A program made the translations under genes and the position numbers. Shown here in pieces: positions 36,601 to 47,873 of a stretch of 64,000 nt of DNA. Under the pieces are notes generated by a model. The model was not told the origin of the DNA. It saw only the letters and a list, made by a program, of their open reading frames with translations, and searched no databases. Numbering within the stretch: position 1 is the stretch's first letter; every line of letters starts with the position of its first letter. The stretch is taken from assembly GCA_013397455.1 (NCBI GenBank), contig VYZB01000124.1:1373641-1437640 (forward strand), read 5' to 3'. This DNA is from Crotophaga sulcirostris (Eukaryota > Chordata > Aves > Cuculiformes > Crotophagidae).

Positions 36601-38104
36601 TTAGAATCATCATTGTTATAAAGACATTTTACCTCCTTATGGAAATCTGTTGATTTAAGAGTTGAACTCTAGCTTGCAGGAGGCAGGGATTTAAATAGGC
36701 AAACGAGCTGTAGGGCTGCTGCTGCGAGGGCTGCTCAACATGATGGGCTCTGCCTCGTGTGCGCAGCGGGTTTGGCACTACCGCCTGCAGCGAGGAAGCC
36801 GCCTACTGATTTCAGTGGTGGGGGGAATTGTGTCTACTACTCTGAAGACCTTTTCTCCCAGACTTTGCCTTCCTTGGTGACTTAGATGGCAGCCTTGAGG
36901 GGCAGGGGCTGGTGGCATGCTGACTGGGGTAAGCCAGCTGCCATCGGGGCGTCTTACAGTCACATTAGCCACAACTCTGGAGGCACTTTAAGGCATTTCA
37001 GTCGTGATGTTATCATGACCGTGCAGCCTCTGGACAAGGCTGTTGTGAATCCCCCCAGCTCAGAGGGCAAAGGTGCTCTGCGTTGCTTTCTCTGGTCTGG
37101 TGTAATTGCATCCTGCTGGAAAATCACCAAAGTGGAGATAACTCGGAATAACGAGCCGGCTCAATGGTGGTTTGCTGTTCTTGACATAAGATATTGCTCA
37201 GTGAGCTGCTACAACTAAGAAAGCAGTGGGGCTCTCATGTGACGGACGGTCATGCTCAGGAACAGTTCTTAGATCTCCACGAGCTTCCTTGGTCCTGTAC
37301 ATGTGACTCCTCGTGCTGATCTCTGGCCCCTAGATGATGCTGTTCATCTGTCAGGGCAGGTTCTCCTGCCACAGAGATCCAAGTCCATCTTTGACAACTG
37401 AAGGATTTTGGCAATGCTGCAACATGACAGGAGTTGGAAGAAACGTGCCAGCTACTCTGTTTTTCTTGTAAGGAAATGAGAGTGAAGAGAGGTGGTTGAG
37501 AAAGTGTTGTGTTAGAGTAGCCCTGACACACAAGTGTAGGCCCTTTATGTGAGTTTTATGTGCATTTTTAACCTGCTATTCCATTAAAATGAGTCCTAAT
37601 CAAAGCAACACACGGCGCAGTGTGGACCATATCCTGCCTGGGGACACAGAGCTCCTTCATGGAGAATATGCTCGTTAAAATGTGTAACAACAAACATAAC
37701 TCCCCAATATTTCGTGTGCTCATTAAATGCCCAATATTGGCATTTTCTGTAATAAAAATATGGCATTCTTTATGAATGTATTCAGCACCAGCAAAAAAGT
37801 AGCAGGGAGGGGCTGGGGGGACTTGCTGCCCCTCTCGCACAGCGTGCAAAGGTTCAAGGAGTGTTCCCACCATCTCTGCATAAAAGCACCACGACTGTTA
37901 TGGCAAGGGTCTTTATTTTCTTTGGACTCTGAAGTGTGGATTCTGATACCTGTGGGTACTCATGAGGCAAGTAGTGAGGGAGAAGTCGGAAAGCATCAAG
38001 GGCTTGATTTGACACCCGTTGGACTCTAGTGGAGAGTGACAGATTTTAGAGGGAACCCACAGCTGCTATGGCTACTTAACAGGGTTTTGAAAAGCTCGGC
38101 TGTC
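36601..38104. other. unique non-coding sequence between the two related segments
   Basis: No gene recognised. I see no clear match between the flanks of the two copies, so the duplication does not seem to extend through this interval. Open frames of up to 110 codons overlap on both strands without recognisable domains. Confidence 0.55.
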
Positions 38105-38338
38105 CAGTTCCCATCGATTGCACACGAGGGGATTGGCCTTCACTTATAGGACATGATTTACAAACACAGGGTCTTCCACGTGTGGATCCCACTGATCTGT
38201 AAATTGCTTGGCAGCAAATCGAATGGGAATATGAGCACAATTGGCTGGGATTGTCCCCAAGGCACAGGATAATTTCTTTGTGTTTACAACGCCCATAACA
38301 CCCAGTAAACACATTTTTCCTGAAGGAATGATGCAAGG
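38105..38338 (+). repeat. copy B of an unidentified ~200-230 bp duplicated segment
   Basis: Homologous to 36,365-36,600 in the same orientation, offset by about 1.74 kb. The firm match is about 38,130-38,338 and includes the 13-base word 'cttggcagcaaat' at 38,207-38,219, 'attgtcccc', 'tttacaa' and 'cacccagt'. Small insertions and deletions separate the copies, so the duplication is old. The 86-codon minus-strand frame across it is not preserved in copy A, which argues against coding. Confidence 0.8.
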
Positions 38339-39320
38339 GGTTCCAAGGAGAGTGAGGCTCCTGGCAATTTTGAAAATCCTGGCATTTATTTTTAAATGAA
38401 CACCTTTAAAAAATTGGGAATCTTCCCATTATCTGCTGTAGCAATACTCAGAAGTTTAGAGGCTTCCCTCAACTTCTCAGTTGCTAAGAGGAGCTGGGAG
38501 AGAGATGTGAAGGGAGATTCAGTTTCAGAGAAGTCTCTCCACTGAGGTGTAGAAAACAGAGGGTTTGTCTATTAAATTCCAGATTCTACTTGCTGCTAAA
38601 AAAACCAGCAGCACTTAAATTTGTAAATAAATAACATATATAACATATATATTTTTAATCAACTTCCAAATTTTTAGTTGAAATGAATTCTTTGCAGAAG
38701 ACGAGTGGTTATATTTTGGTGAATGTCCTCACTGCAGTTAAGCTGGTGCTTTGTAGTCCACCAGCGTGTAGAACTGTTGTAGATTCCAGCTCACCTGCAG
38801 CCCTCAAAAGCAGGACAGAAAACGTTCTGTGCTGATGCATGTTTTGCATGTTTACTTTCAGCCTCCGCTTTATTTTGAAGGTATCAGTAGCTTGAGTTTG
38901 GGAGACAGTGATGAATAACCTGCTGAGCAGCCTGGCCCGTTCTGTCCTCCCCAAGATGTGCAGGTGGCCAGAAGCTTAGAGCTTACGGTGTTTCTCTGAA
39001 ACACTGTATTAACTAAAACCAACCCACCTTCATGGTTATTGCACCCTTTGTGAAAATGTCCCTTTTAAAGATTTTTATGGGGTAAGCTGCCTGCCAAGGT
39101 TACTTTGTGTGGTCATGGCAGCTCAGAATGCACCAGCCCAACCATAGCAAACACAACTGTCATGTACGTTCTCTGCTTTGTAATCCAGCAGCTTGGATAT
39201 CTTCACAGGGGAGAGCAAGAGAGGTCTCCTCTGAGGGCAAAGCTGCTCCTACCTGTCACTGCCAGCTAGAACGTGGGCTCATTCCCCAGAGTAACCGATG
39301 CTGCAAATGCAAGAGCTAGA
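38339..39320. other. unique non-coding sequence, no gene seen
   Basis: No gene or transposon recognised. A short AT-rich tract with the word 'aacatatata' repeated lies at about 38,624-38,655. Confidence 0.6.
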
Positions 39321-39478
39321 ATCATAGAATTATGCAGTGGTTTGGGTTGGAAGGGACCTTAAAGACCACCCGTTCCACCCCGCTGCCATGGGCAGGGACA
39401 CCTCCCACTGGATCAGGGGGCTCAAAACCCCATCCAACCTGGCCTTGAATACCTGCAGGGATGGGGCAGCCACCACTT
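39321..39478 (-). mobile_element. CR1 LINE, 3'-end fragment
   Basis: The plus strand reads 'atcatagaattatgcag', 'tggtttgggttggaagggac', 'ccatgggcagggacacctcc', 'cactggatcagggggctc', 'aacctggccttgaatacctg', 'cagggatggggcagccacca' and then leaves CR1. The sense strand is minus. About 158 bases of the 3' end remain. Confidence 0.97.
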
Positions 39479-42400
39479 CAGCTAGCAATGAATCTGAAGA
39501 GCATCAAGTTCTCTCACCTAGGCTAATCTGATTAGAAGCTTAAAACCATTACATCACTGAATAATTAACAGCTTAGTAATCACAGCAAAGCATGTAAGAC
39601 CTTAACTGTTCACCCTGGATATGAATGCTTTTTTTGGGAAGCCTAAAATAACCTTGTTTTTCTGTGTCCCTATGTAAGTGATTAGATGATTTGCAGGGAA
39701 GTGCTGTGATGAAATAGGATGCAGCACTGAACTGAAAGTCCTGAAGGAGATGTATTAGTTGCGGTTTAAAAGAAATCTGAGAACAAGAGCAAATGAAGTA
39801 ACTTGTTATTAGCTGTAAGAAGCTAAAGATGGGCTGAGGTCAAATACTGTAGTGATCCACCTGCAGGTCAGTGACAATGCCCAGGTATAAGCATGTAATT
39901 TGATCTCTATAGGGGGAGCAGTGTGGAGTAGATCAGTTCTTGCTTCCCCACCAGAGGTGAGTAATTACTGATTGACCTTCAATCCCTTCTTCTGATCATG
40001 GGAGAAGGACTCTTGCTTTCTGGTGGTGAGTGTTAGGGCCCTGCTGCACTGGGAAGTGTGCAGCTCAGCAACAGGCAGGCAGGCAGTCCTTGCTCCTGGA
40101 GGTCTACTCTGCACATGGCCAAAGTAATCTGTGATAGAACTGAACTGATTTTAAAAGGTTCACACCCCAGGTGAACTTGACTTAGAGCATTTCTGTTTAC
40201 TTTCTCCCCTTTCACCATCAGCAAGCTGTCAAGCTTCTGGCCTTTGGATGTTAATGATTTCCTCGATGACAAGATAATCCAAATTAACTTTGTATTGCCC
40301 TGTAAAACCAAAGTAGGCAAGGAGTGCACCCAGTGATTTTGGGCTTCAGCAGCGGAGTTGCCCAAGAGCTACTGCAGCAGGTTTTGATGTGCTGCTTCCT
40401 CCTCCCTCTCTTTGTTTTTGGGAAAGGTCTGGGGTAGCGGGTGCTGGAATGAACACAATCCAGCAAGTGCAATGTGTAAATATTGAAAAAATATTAAACA
40501 TGTGGTTTGTGTTTCAAAACCCGGAAAATATTATGAAAGCAATAAAATATCTCTACTGCAGGCAGCCCAAGAGGGCTCTCCCATTGTGAGTACATGCATT
40601 CAGATTTAGTTATGCATCATTCCAGGAGAGCCAGACCTGGGTCTTGTGTTGCCTTAAGCCAGGCTGTGCAAAGAAGCTGTAGAAAATACAGGAGCAACAG
40701 CTCCACTTTGTCCCTGATGGAGCCCATTCCAGACCAAGACAAAGGGAAGTTAACAGAGATCTACCTCCATCGGTGGAGTTTGTGCCGTACGCCTATAGGA
40801 GTCTCCTAACAGGCTGGTGCTTGACCTTTCAGACAGACTTGCAGAGAGTGTGGGTGCCTGTTAACGTCTGCAACGCTGATAAGAATTGATAATGGTCACG
40901 TGGATCACACTGTGGTTTTTGGCTTGGTTTTCAACAGGATTCAGTCCTGTCTGGCCCAAGTCCTACCTCGTACAGCAGAGCAATACGAAACCTTCTCCAG
41001 AAGTGACCCGCACTCTCTTTAAGCCGGGATTCGGGGAGAGCTGGCCTTAGCAAATTTGAGGGGCACATCTCATTGTGGTGACCTGGTGTTTTGGCCCTTA
41101 AATACATACACAGGCCTGAGGGATGGTTATCATGAAGCGTCAGACAAAAACTCAGGAAGGAATAATGACCTCGTAACTACTCCTCGAAGATAGAGTAATA
41201 GGGTGAGGACGTTAGCAGTAGGATTCCTGTGTTGTTGTGGCCTCAGATTTAATCAAAGCTACAGTTAAACCAGTCATTGTTTAGGGAGCAGGGACGCTTT
41301 ATTTTTTTAATAGCCTGTGACCTGCAATAAGAATTTAGGTTGGGTGTTAATGACCAAAGGTTTTGCAAGTAATTAAATTTGTGGAAAGCGCTGTCCCAGA
41401 GAGGCTGAAGAGTGTATGTGAGAACAGGCGTGCGTCTGTGTGTCGCTGCAGTCTTAAACTTTAGTGGTTTAGCTGTGCACAACTTGAATGGATCACGGAG
41501 CTCATCATTTAAATTCATGTTCTGACCCTTTTTTAGGCAAGTGGCTTAAAAGACACCTGTAACAAAACTATTAATTGAAAACACAATAAATGTCAAAGCC
41601 ATTCCTCTTTTCCCCATATCTGCTGGGTGTGTTACAACCCTCCAGGACGTTCTGTTTCCATGAGCTGGCTGGTCCATCCCCTTCATCAAACCTCCAAAGC
41701 TCAAATGACCATTTATCCAATCAAAATGCCAGGGTTTGCGTGGTCAAAGGAATAAAGCACATTATTAGGTTTCAGTAAAGGACATTATTAGGTATTCAGG
41801 GAGCAATACTTGTATTTCACCTTAAAGACCAAAGGTTTGGGGATGATGCCAAGGCAAAAGCCATGGGGTTTAGACCCAAAGACATGGAGTTGTGAAACAA
41901 GTCTCTTCCTCTGCCCAGACTTGTAATGCTGAGAACTGAACACTGCCTGTCTGGGCCCTGGCTGTAGCAGCCTCCTTACCTGGCGGGTTTGCGCCCCTTC
42001 TCGTGCCTTGTCAGGCGGCCGCGCTAGTGCGTGGGGCGTGAGAGACGGTGTGTTAGACAGGCTGGGTGCTGGAGGTGGTCCCCTTCATGGCTGTCTGTCC
42101 TCAGCCAGAACAGAGACAGTAAGAACCCAGGACTGGAAGAAAAGAGGGAAGCATTTTCTTTTCTTTTTCTCAATAAGAAGGGATGGGGAAAGGGTTTAAG
42201 CACACAAACTCAGTGTATTTACAATGTTTTGTGCTCAGGCTTTGCGTGCAGGATTGCCTCCTGTGTACTGTGTCTTTAAAACGCTAATGGGACCACTGAA
42301 AAAAAGCCTCAACAAAAAAAAACCCCAAACCCATGACAGTCCACTAGCAACTAGCACACTAACAGGTTCTCATCTGACACCAGTAGGGAACCGAAGATAT

Positions 42401-44860
42401 TTTATTATTTGGAAACGCCATATAGGGAAAGCCAGCCTTGAATCTGTCATTACTCCAAGAACCGCACCTCCCCTGGGAGTTAATTATTTTCTTAAAATGC
42501 AACTTGTACTGTTAGTTTAAAACATTCCAACTGTGTTCGCACTCTTTAAATCTTCTGTAAACCTTAGAGTTTAAATCACTTGCAGATAAGAGTAATTCTA
42601 TTAGAAAAAAAAAAAAGTTCGGTGGAAGGGGAAAGAGAGGGAAATAAAAGGGCATTGATAGAAGCGTCCTTTGGGTGCCCATTGCCCTGTCACCTTTAGA
42701 ACTTGGCAGGAGTTGCAGCCTACGGTAACTTTATAGGTCCTGGCACAGAATGAAACAAAATAGGTGCATGCCACATTTTCCTTCCAAAAAAACACCAGAG
42801 AGAGACTTGCCTCCTTTGTAAGGGGCTGGGTATCTGAAAAGGTATGCTGAGTTAAAAAAAAAAAGACTAAACAGTAGTGGGGCCGACAGGTCATAACCTT
42901 TTCTAAGCTTCTATTTTGAAAGAAGGCATTGGGCAAAGGGCTGCCTCTGCCTGGAATCACGGCTGGGAGCTGCAGGGCTCGTGGAAGTGTTTAAATACAG
43001 GGCTCGTGCGATGTTTGACCGCCTTAGCTCCGCTCGCCTTGGCTGCTCTCGCTGCTTTCATGGGAATTCCAGGGCATTAAAAAAAAAGAACTCATTGCTG
43101 CGGGTTTGCCACAAGTGAGCCAGGGCGAGAGTGCAAGTGTCGTTTTTGGATCCGCCTGTGCAATCATTCGTACGCTGCATTGGCCGGGCTCCTAGAGTTG
43201 AGGGTAATTCAGTGGTTCCAGGGCTTGGCTTTTTTTTTTTTCTCCCTCCTGCCCTCCCCTGCCCCTCTTTCACTCTCTAATTTGCTTGGGCTGAAAATCA
43301 GCTTCCCAAATTCTTTGAGTGCTGTTTTTCCTTTTTAACCAGTTCTCTTTTGCATGAGTGTATTGGTTGGGCTGTGGTTTTAATCAGCGGTGAGGACTGA
43401 ACACCTCGCACCTGTGTGACCTGTTGAGGAAAGGAGAGATGGGTAAAAGCAAAGCGTGTGTTGCTGATCATGCCAGGTGATGCTGACTGGGGCTGCAGTG
43501 GCACAGCTGTAGAAGAAAAGTGGTACCTCTGTATAATCTTAAGAGACACCATTGACTTCAGGTCCCACTGCTGGGGGGGGGCAGAAACAGGCTGTGAAAA
43601 CCATCCTCCAGTGCCTGTGAGCCAGCAGTGATAGCAACTGAGTGTTGCAATGGCCTAGCAAGGCCCTCTGGTACCTAAAATAATAGAACTTAATCTTTTG
43701 TGAAGCAAATTCCACCCTACTCTCAAAAAAAAACCCTGCTGGATTTGATAGGGCTGTTAAACTTGGACATATCCTAAATCTGGAACCGTCCCCCAGCCTG
43801 TTACTGGGACAAAGAACCTTAGAAAACATCCAGTTCCTACCGAATAGTGATTTCTGCAAAAAAGAGCCTGCACAGAATTATCTTCTCTCAATCCTGCAAA
43901 ACCTCAGCTTCCTGAAAGAGCAGTGGTTATTGTATGTTTAGGTAACACCAGCATTCTTTGGCAAAGGTACGCGCTGGTGCACATTGGGCTCGGAGAGCCT
44001 GGATGTTGGGCCCTACCAACAAGCTAATCTGAGTGACTCTGGTAGGAAGCTAAACCTTCAGGCCTTGGGATTTGTTACGGTGAGACAAAGTAGCCCATGA
44101 ATTTTAGATTTTAATAACTTGTTCTGAAAAGAAACATCCATGATGCGATCCATAAATGTGTCAGATGCTTCCGCTTTACCATAGGTGGGTGTCTTTATGT
44201 GCATTCCTAACTTAAACCAGATGAGATGTCACTACTGAATAATTTAACGTACTCATGCTCATGGTTGTGAACAGTTCTGTGCACAGTGAAGTCACCAGGC
44301 TACAGAAGACTAGGATGAAGTTCCCACCTTTGCACGCAGGAGACAGGCAGAGTGATGGATTCTTTTGCACGTCGCTGTGTAGGTCAGTGTTGGCCTCACC
44401 CACCGCGCCCTGGGATTTCTCCTCTATGATGTATCGTGTCAATAATTTATGGCTTAAGAAATCTGAGTTTTGATGCAGCGTTGCCTCGGCTCTGCTGGCA
44501 GCATCGTCACCTGCAGGCCAGGAGGTTATTTAAATCCTACACCGGGACTTCATTCATGGCTGGTGGAGCGTGCTAGGAGTGGAGCTACCCTGCAAGCCAC
44601 GCTGCTCGGGGGATGACAGATTGGAGAGGCATCTCCCGTGGCCGTGCATTTGGGACATCGATCTGGAAGAACAGTAGAGTGTCAGGCAGAAGTGAGGTTC
44701 CACTCTCACAGCTTTAGTTGCATCTTCCCAGTATTTACGGCCCTTTTAAAGTGCCCCGTTAACTGTGTTGCAGCTGAGGTGCTGTGTCACCATGGACTCA
44801 CTGCGTGCTACATCCCCTGCGTTTACAGAATTGAGAAAATCACATCCCTGCATCTAAGTT
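39479..44860. other. unique non-coding sequence, no gene seen
   Basis: No gene recognised. A CpG cluster with a NotI site (GCGGCCGC at 42,015-42,022) lies at about 41,988-42,056. Homopolymers: A12 near 42,605, A11 near 42,854, A8 near 43,079, T12 near 43,231, G9 at 43,573-43,581. Open frames up to 119 codons are unrecognised. Confidence 0.55.
41988..42056. other. small CpG-rich patch with NotI site
   Basis: About nine CpGs in under 70 bases, including 'caggcggccgcgctag'. This is far above the surrounding sequence. It is too short to meet usual CpG-island length by itself, and no transcript start is visible. Confidence 0.5.
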
Positions 44861-45362
44861 CAGTTCTGGAGTCCTCAGCACAGGAAGGACATGGATCTGC
44901 TGGAGCGAGTCCAGAGTAAGCCACAGAGATCATCCAAGGGCTGGAGCACCTCTGCTATGAGGACAGGCTGAGAGAGTTGGGGTTGTTCAGCCTGGAGAAG
45001 AGAAGGCTGTGGGGAGACCTTAGAGCAGCCTCCCAATATTGAAAGGGGCTCTAGGAAAGCTGGGGAGGGGCTCTTGATCAGGGAGTGCAGGGACAGGGAG
45101 ATGGGAAATGGTTTTGAGCTGAAAGAGAGGGGATATTGATACGAGATTTTAGGAAGAAATGTTTTGCTGTGAGGGGGGGAGGCCCTGGCCCAGGTTGCCC
45201 AGAGCAGTGGTGGCTGCCCCATCCCTGGAGGTGTTCAAGGCCAGGCTGGATGGGGCTTGGAGCCCCCTGATCCAGTGGGAGGGGTCCCCGCCCATGGCAG
45301 AGGGGTGGGACTGGATGGGCTTTGGGGTCCTTTCCAACTCAACCCATTCCATGATTCCATGA
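44861..45362 (+). mobile_element. CR1 LINE, longest copy in the window (~500 bp)
   Basis: Landmarks in order: 'ctggagtcctcagcacagg', 'gatctgctggagcgagtcc', 'gggctggagcacctctgc', 'gacaggctgagagagttggg', 'cagcctggagaagagaagg', 'ggaaagctggggaggggctc', 'aggaagaaatgttttgct', 'ccctggaggtgttcaaggcc', 'gatccagtgggaggggtccc' and a doubled tail 'attccatgattccatga'. The sense strand is plus. The upstream part would encode the end of the reverse-transcriptase ORF2, but the copy is 5'-truncated and inert. The 115- and 67-codon frames over it are repeat-derived. Confidence 0.97.
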
Positions 45363-47564
45363 TCAGTGCGTTGGCCAACGCTGTTCCTTGAACACAGCTG
45401 TCTCTGCAGCTTCAGTCACTGTTTCATAGAGAAGCTGAGGCAGTCACAGAGGACAGAATATACCCCTCGCAGGGCCTTGAGTGAGAATTGGGTTGAGGGG
45501 CTTTCTACCATCACGCTGCCTGTGGCTGAGCATGGAGATGATTCACATTCCTTGTGCCACACAAAACCAAAGGGCATCTCTGATTTAAGTGCGCTGGAAG
45601 CACAAGAACCTGCAGGAAAGAGCAATCGACACGTTCTGAAGAGCTGATCCTGCCAAACTTTCCTCCCTGGGTTAAACGACCCTAGAGTCAAACCATGGGA
45701 TGCAGGAGAAGACATTTGAGAACATCTTTGTAATGCCTGGCTCTGATTTAGGCCAAAGAAAAAGCAGAGAGAACACAAAAATGTATGTCCCAGTTGAATT
45801 TCTGGTTGCACTGGATGATGCTGTAATGAAGCTGCCACAAGAAAAGTCTGTTTTCATAAGCTTTTTTTGCATCATTTTGCAAATGCCAGGAGATCTCCGT
45901 GGTGCACATGTGCAGCTGAAATTTCAGATCTCTTCTATCTGCCTGCGTCTGTCTGTACGAGCCCTCTCTGCTTCTTATTCTTTGTCCATTTGTCTCAGAG
46001 TCTCTCGAGACCTGGGAAGGTGATTAAATTTTGTGATGCAGATAGAGTTCTTCTGTTCTGTAGAAACAACACTAGCAATATAAGCGATGAAAGGATTTTT
46101 TTTTCCCCAATCTGATCTTATTGAACAAAAATTCTTGCACATAGGTTAAATTAGAACACATTAAGAATATTTTCTGGCGATATTTGTGAATTTCTCCAGT
46201 AGGTAAAACCTTTCATACAAAAGAATTCTTACATAAACCATGTAATAGTCTTTATATAGATGACTATCAGCAGAGTAGGAACCACTTATGATTATGTTCT
46301 TAGGCAGAATAAACCTATATAGAGGACAGATTTCCCCTTCAAACTGAACTGTGTGTAATGTGACACAGGAGCCCACTGAAAATAATGAGCTGTTAAAGAA
46401 ATAAACAGTTAAAATCATAACAAAAGGCTAAACAGCTTCGGGAAGACAAAAAAGAAGTCAAATGTGATATAAAGACATACTTATTTGCTTACAGAGGGTA
46501 AGGTGATCTGCTTGAAGTGCAAAAACCTGAGAAGCCCTGAGTAATATTGCTGCTGTTTGTACAGTTTACCCAGATGGGCTAAAATATCCTATTAATAATA
46601 ATAATTTGCACTTGGAGCTTGGAAGCACTTTGCAAGCTTAAAAGATCTTTCAAACCTCCCTGCGAAGGAAAGCAACTCCGTTTGGCAGCTCTGGAACTGG
46701 TGCACAACCCTGTCTGCACCCTCAAGGAAGCTCATGGAGATGCAGGATGTGATTGTGGTCAAGTGCTGCCCCTTTCATGTGCAAACGTGGTGCAATGGAA
46801 AGAGATGGAGGTAGCACGAGTTTTATCTCTTATTTCCACTGGAATGATCCCAGTTGACAAGGAACAGACAAATCTTTGTGCAAGTGCTGGAGCTGAGGAG
46901 GGCGCTGGAATGATGAACTCTGCTGATCTCTATTGCCAGAGCAAACAACAAAAGCAACCTACACGACTCTTCTTTTCTCTTTTAAAGCAATATTTTAAAA
47001 ATGCACATTATAGGGTTTTATATGATATTCTGAAAAGTCCAGGAGCACTGACATGAGCTGAGGAGGGTAATGAAGACAATCAGCAGGCCCTGGAAGGGTT
47101 GGAGCCTTCTCCTCCCACGGAGGTGCCGTGCTGCCCGCAGCCAGCACGGGGCACTGCTCCTGCAGCTCCTGCTCCCAGCCCCACTCCCTCGCTTTTTACC
47201 TTATCAGTTTATTGATTTGCAATTAATCTTTCATGTTGTTTTGCAAGGACCTTGGGATAAGATTCTATCACTTTAGTTTATCAGAAATCATGACTGTTAT
47301 TGCTGCATAGGTGAGGTGCAGAAAGCACACAAAAGGGTTTTCTTCGGGAAAAAAAAAATCTTTAGGAGCTTCCCTGTGCTGGGGGCAGGAATTGTCAGTC
47401 TGAACTGAAAGTTCACATGCCTGAATTTTATCTGTTTCAGCATATTTATGGAATACTACAGTTCTGCAGTAATTCACGTTTCCTTTCCTGTAGAGAAAGA
47501 ACTGAGTTTATTGTGAAAAAAATGTTGGATTTTCATTTTTAGGTACTGTGCTCATCTTGTCAGG
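45363..47564. other. unique non-coding sequence, no gene seen
   Basis: No gene recognised. Two of the window's longer frames are here (140 codons, minus, 45,838-45,416; 145 codons, plus, 46,619-47,056). Neither shows a domain or a start context that I would support, and the second begins within a MIR-like fragment. A9 run near 47,349. Confidence 0.55.
46592..46680 (+). mobile_element. possible ancient MIR-like SINE fragment
   Basis: The sequence 'taataataataatttgcac' followed by 'gcttggaagcactttgcaag' and then 'cctccctgcgaagg' follows the pattern 'aataatttgcacttatatagc .. caaagcactttgcaaac .. cctcacaacacccctgcgagg' of the core-to-3' part of MIR-like amniote SINEs. Only about 90 bases match and the rest of the element is not recognisable, so this could be coincidence. 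Confidence 0.45.
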
Positions 47565-47873
47565 TGATCATAGAATTATAGAATAGAATCATCGGATTGT
47601 TTGGGTTGGAAGGGACCTCAAAGCCCATCCAGTCCCACCCCCTGCCATGGGCAGGGACACCTCCCACTGGATCAGGGGGCTCCAAGCCCCATCCAACCTG
47701 GCCTGGAACACCTCCAGGGATGGGGCAGCCAACCCTGCTCTGGGCAACCTGGGCCAGGACCTCCCCACCCTCACAGCAAAACATTTCTTCCTAAAAATCT
47801 CATATCAATCTCCCCTCTTTCAGGTTAAAACCTTTATCCCTCATTGTATTCCTGCACTCCCTGATCAAGAGCC
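47565..47873 (-). mobile_element. CR1 LINE, 5'-truncated copy with extended tail
   Basis: The plus strand begins with three reverse-complemented tail units ('gatcatagaattatagaat', 'agaatcatcgg') and goes on through 'tttgggttggaagggacctc', 'ccatgggcagggacacctcc', 'gatcagggggctccaagccc', 'acctccagggatggggcagc', 'aaaacatttcttcctaaaaa', 'atctcatatcaatctcccct' and 'cactccctgatcaagagcct'. The sense strand is minus. About 310 bases remain. Several open frames (61-111 codons) over it are repeat-derived. Confidence 0.97.

Noticed and set aside
45416..45838. 140-codon minus-strand open frame
   Set aside because: No family resemblance, and plus-strand frames of 93 and 107 codons overlap it. No splice or promoter support.
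46619..47056. 145-codon plus-strand open frame
   Set aside because: It starts inside a possible MIR-like fragment and shows no known domain. Lys/Cys-rich composition is not enough to call a gene.
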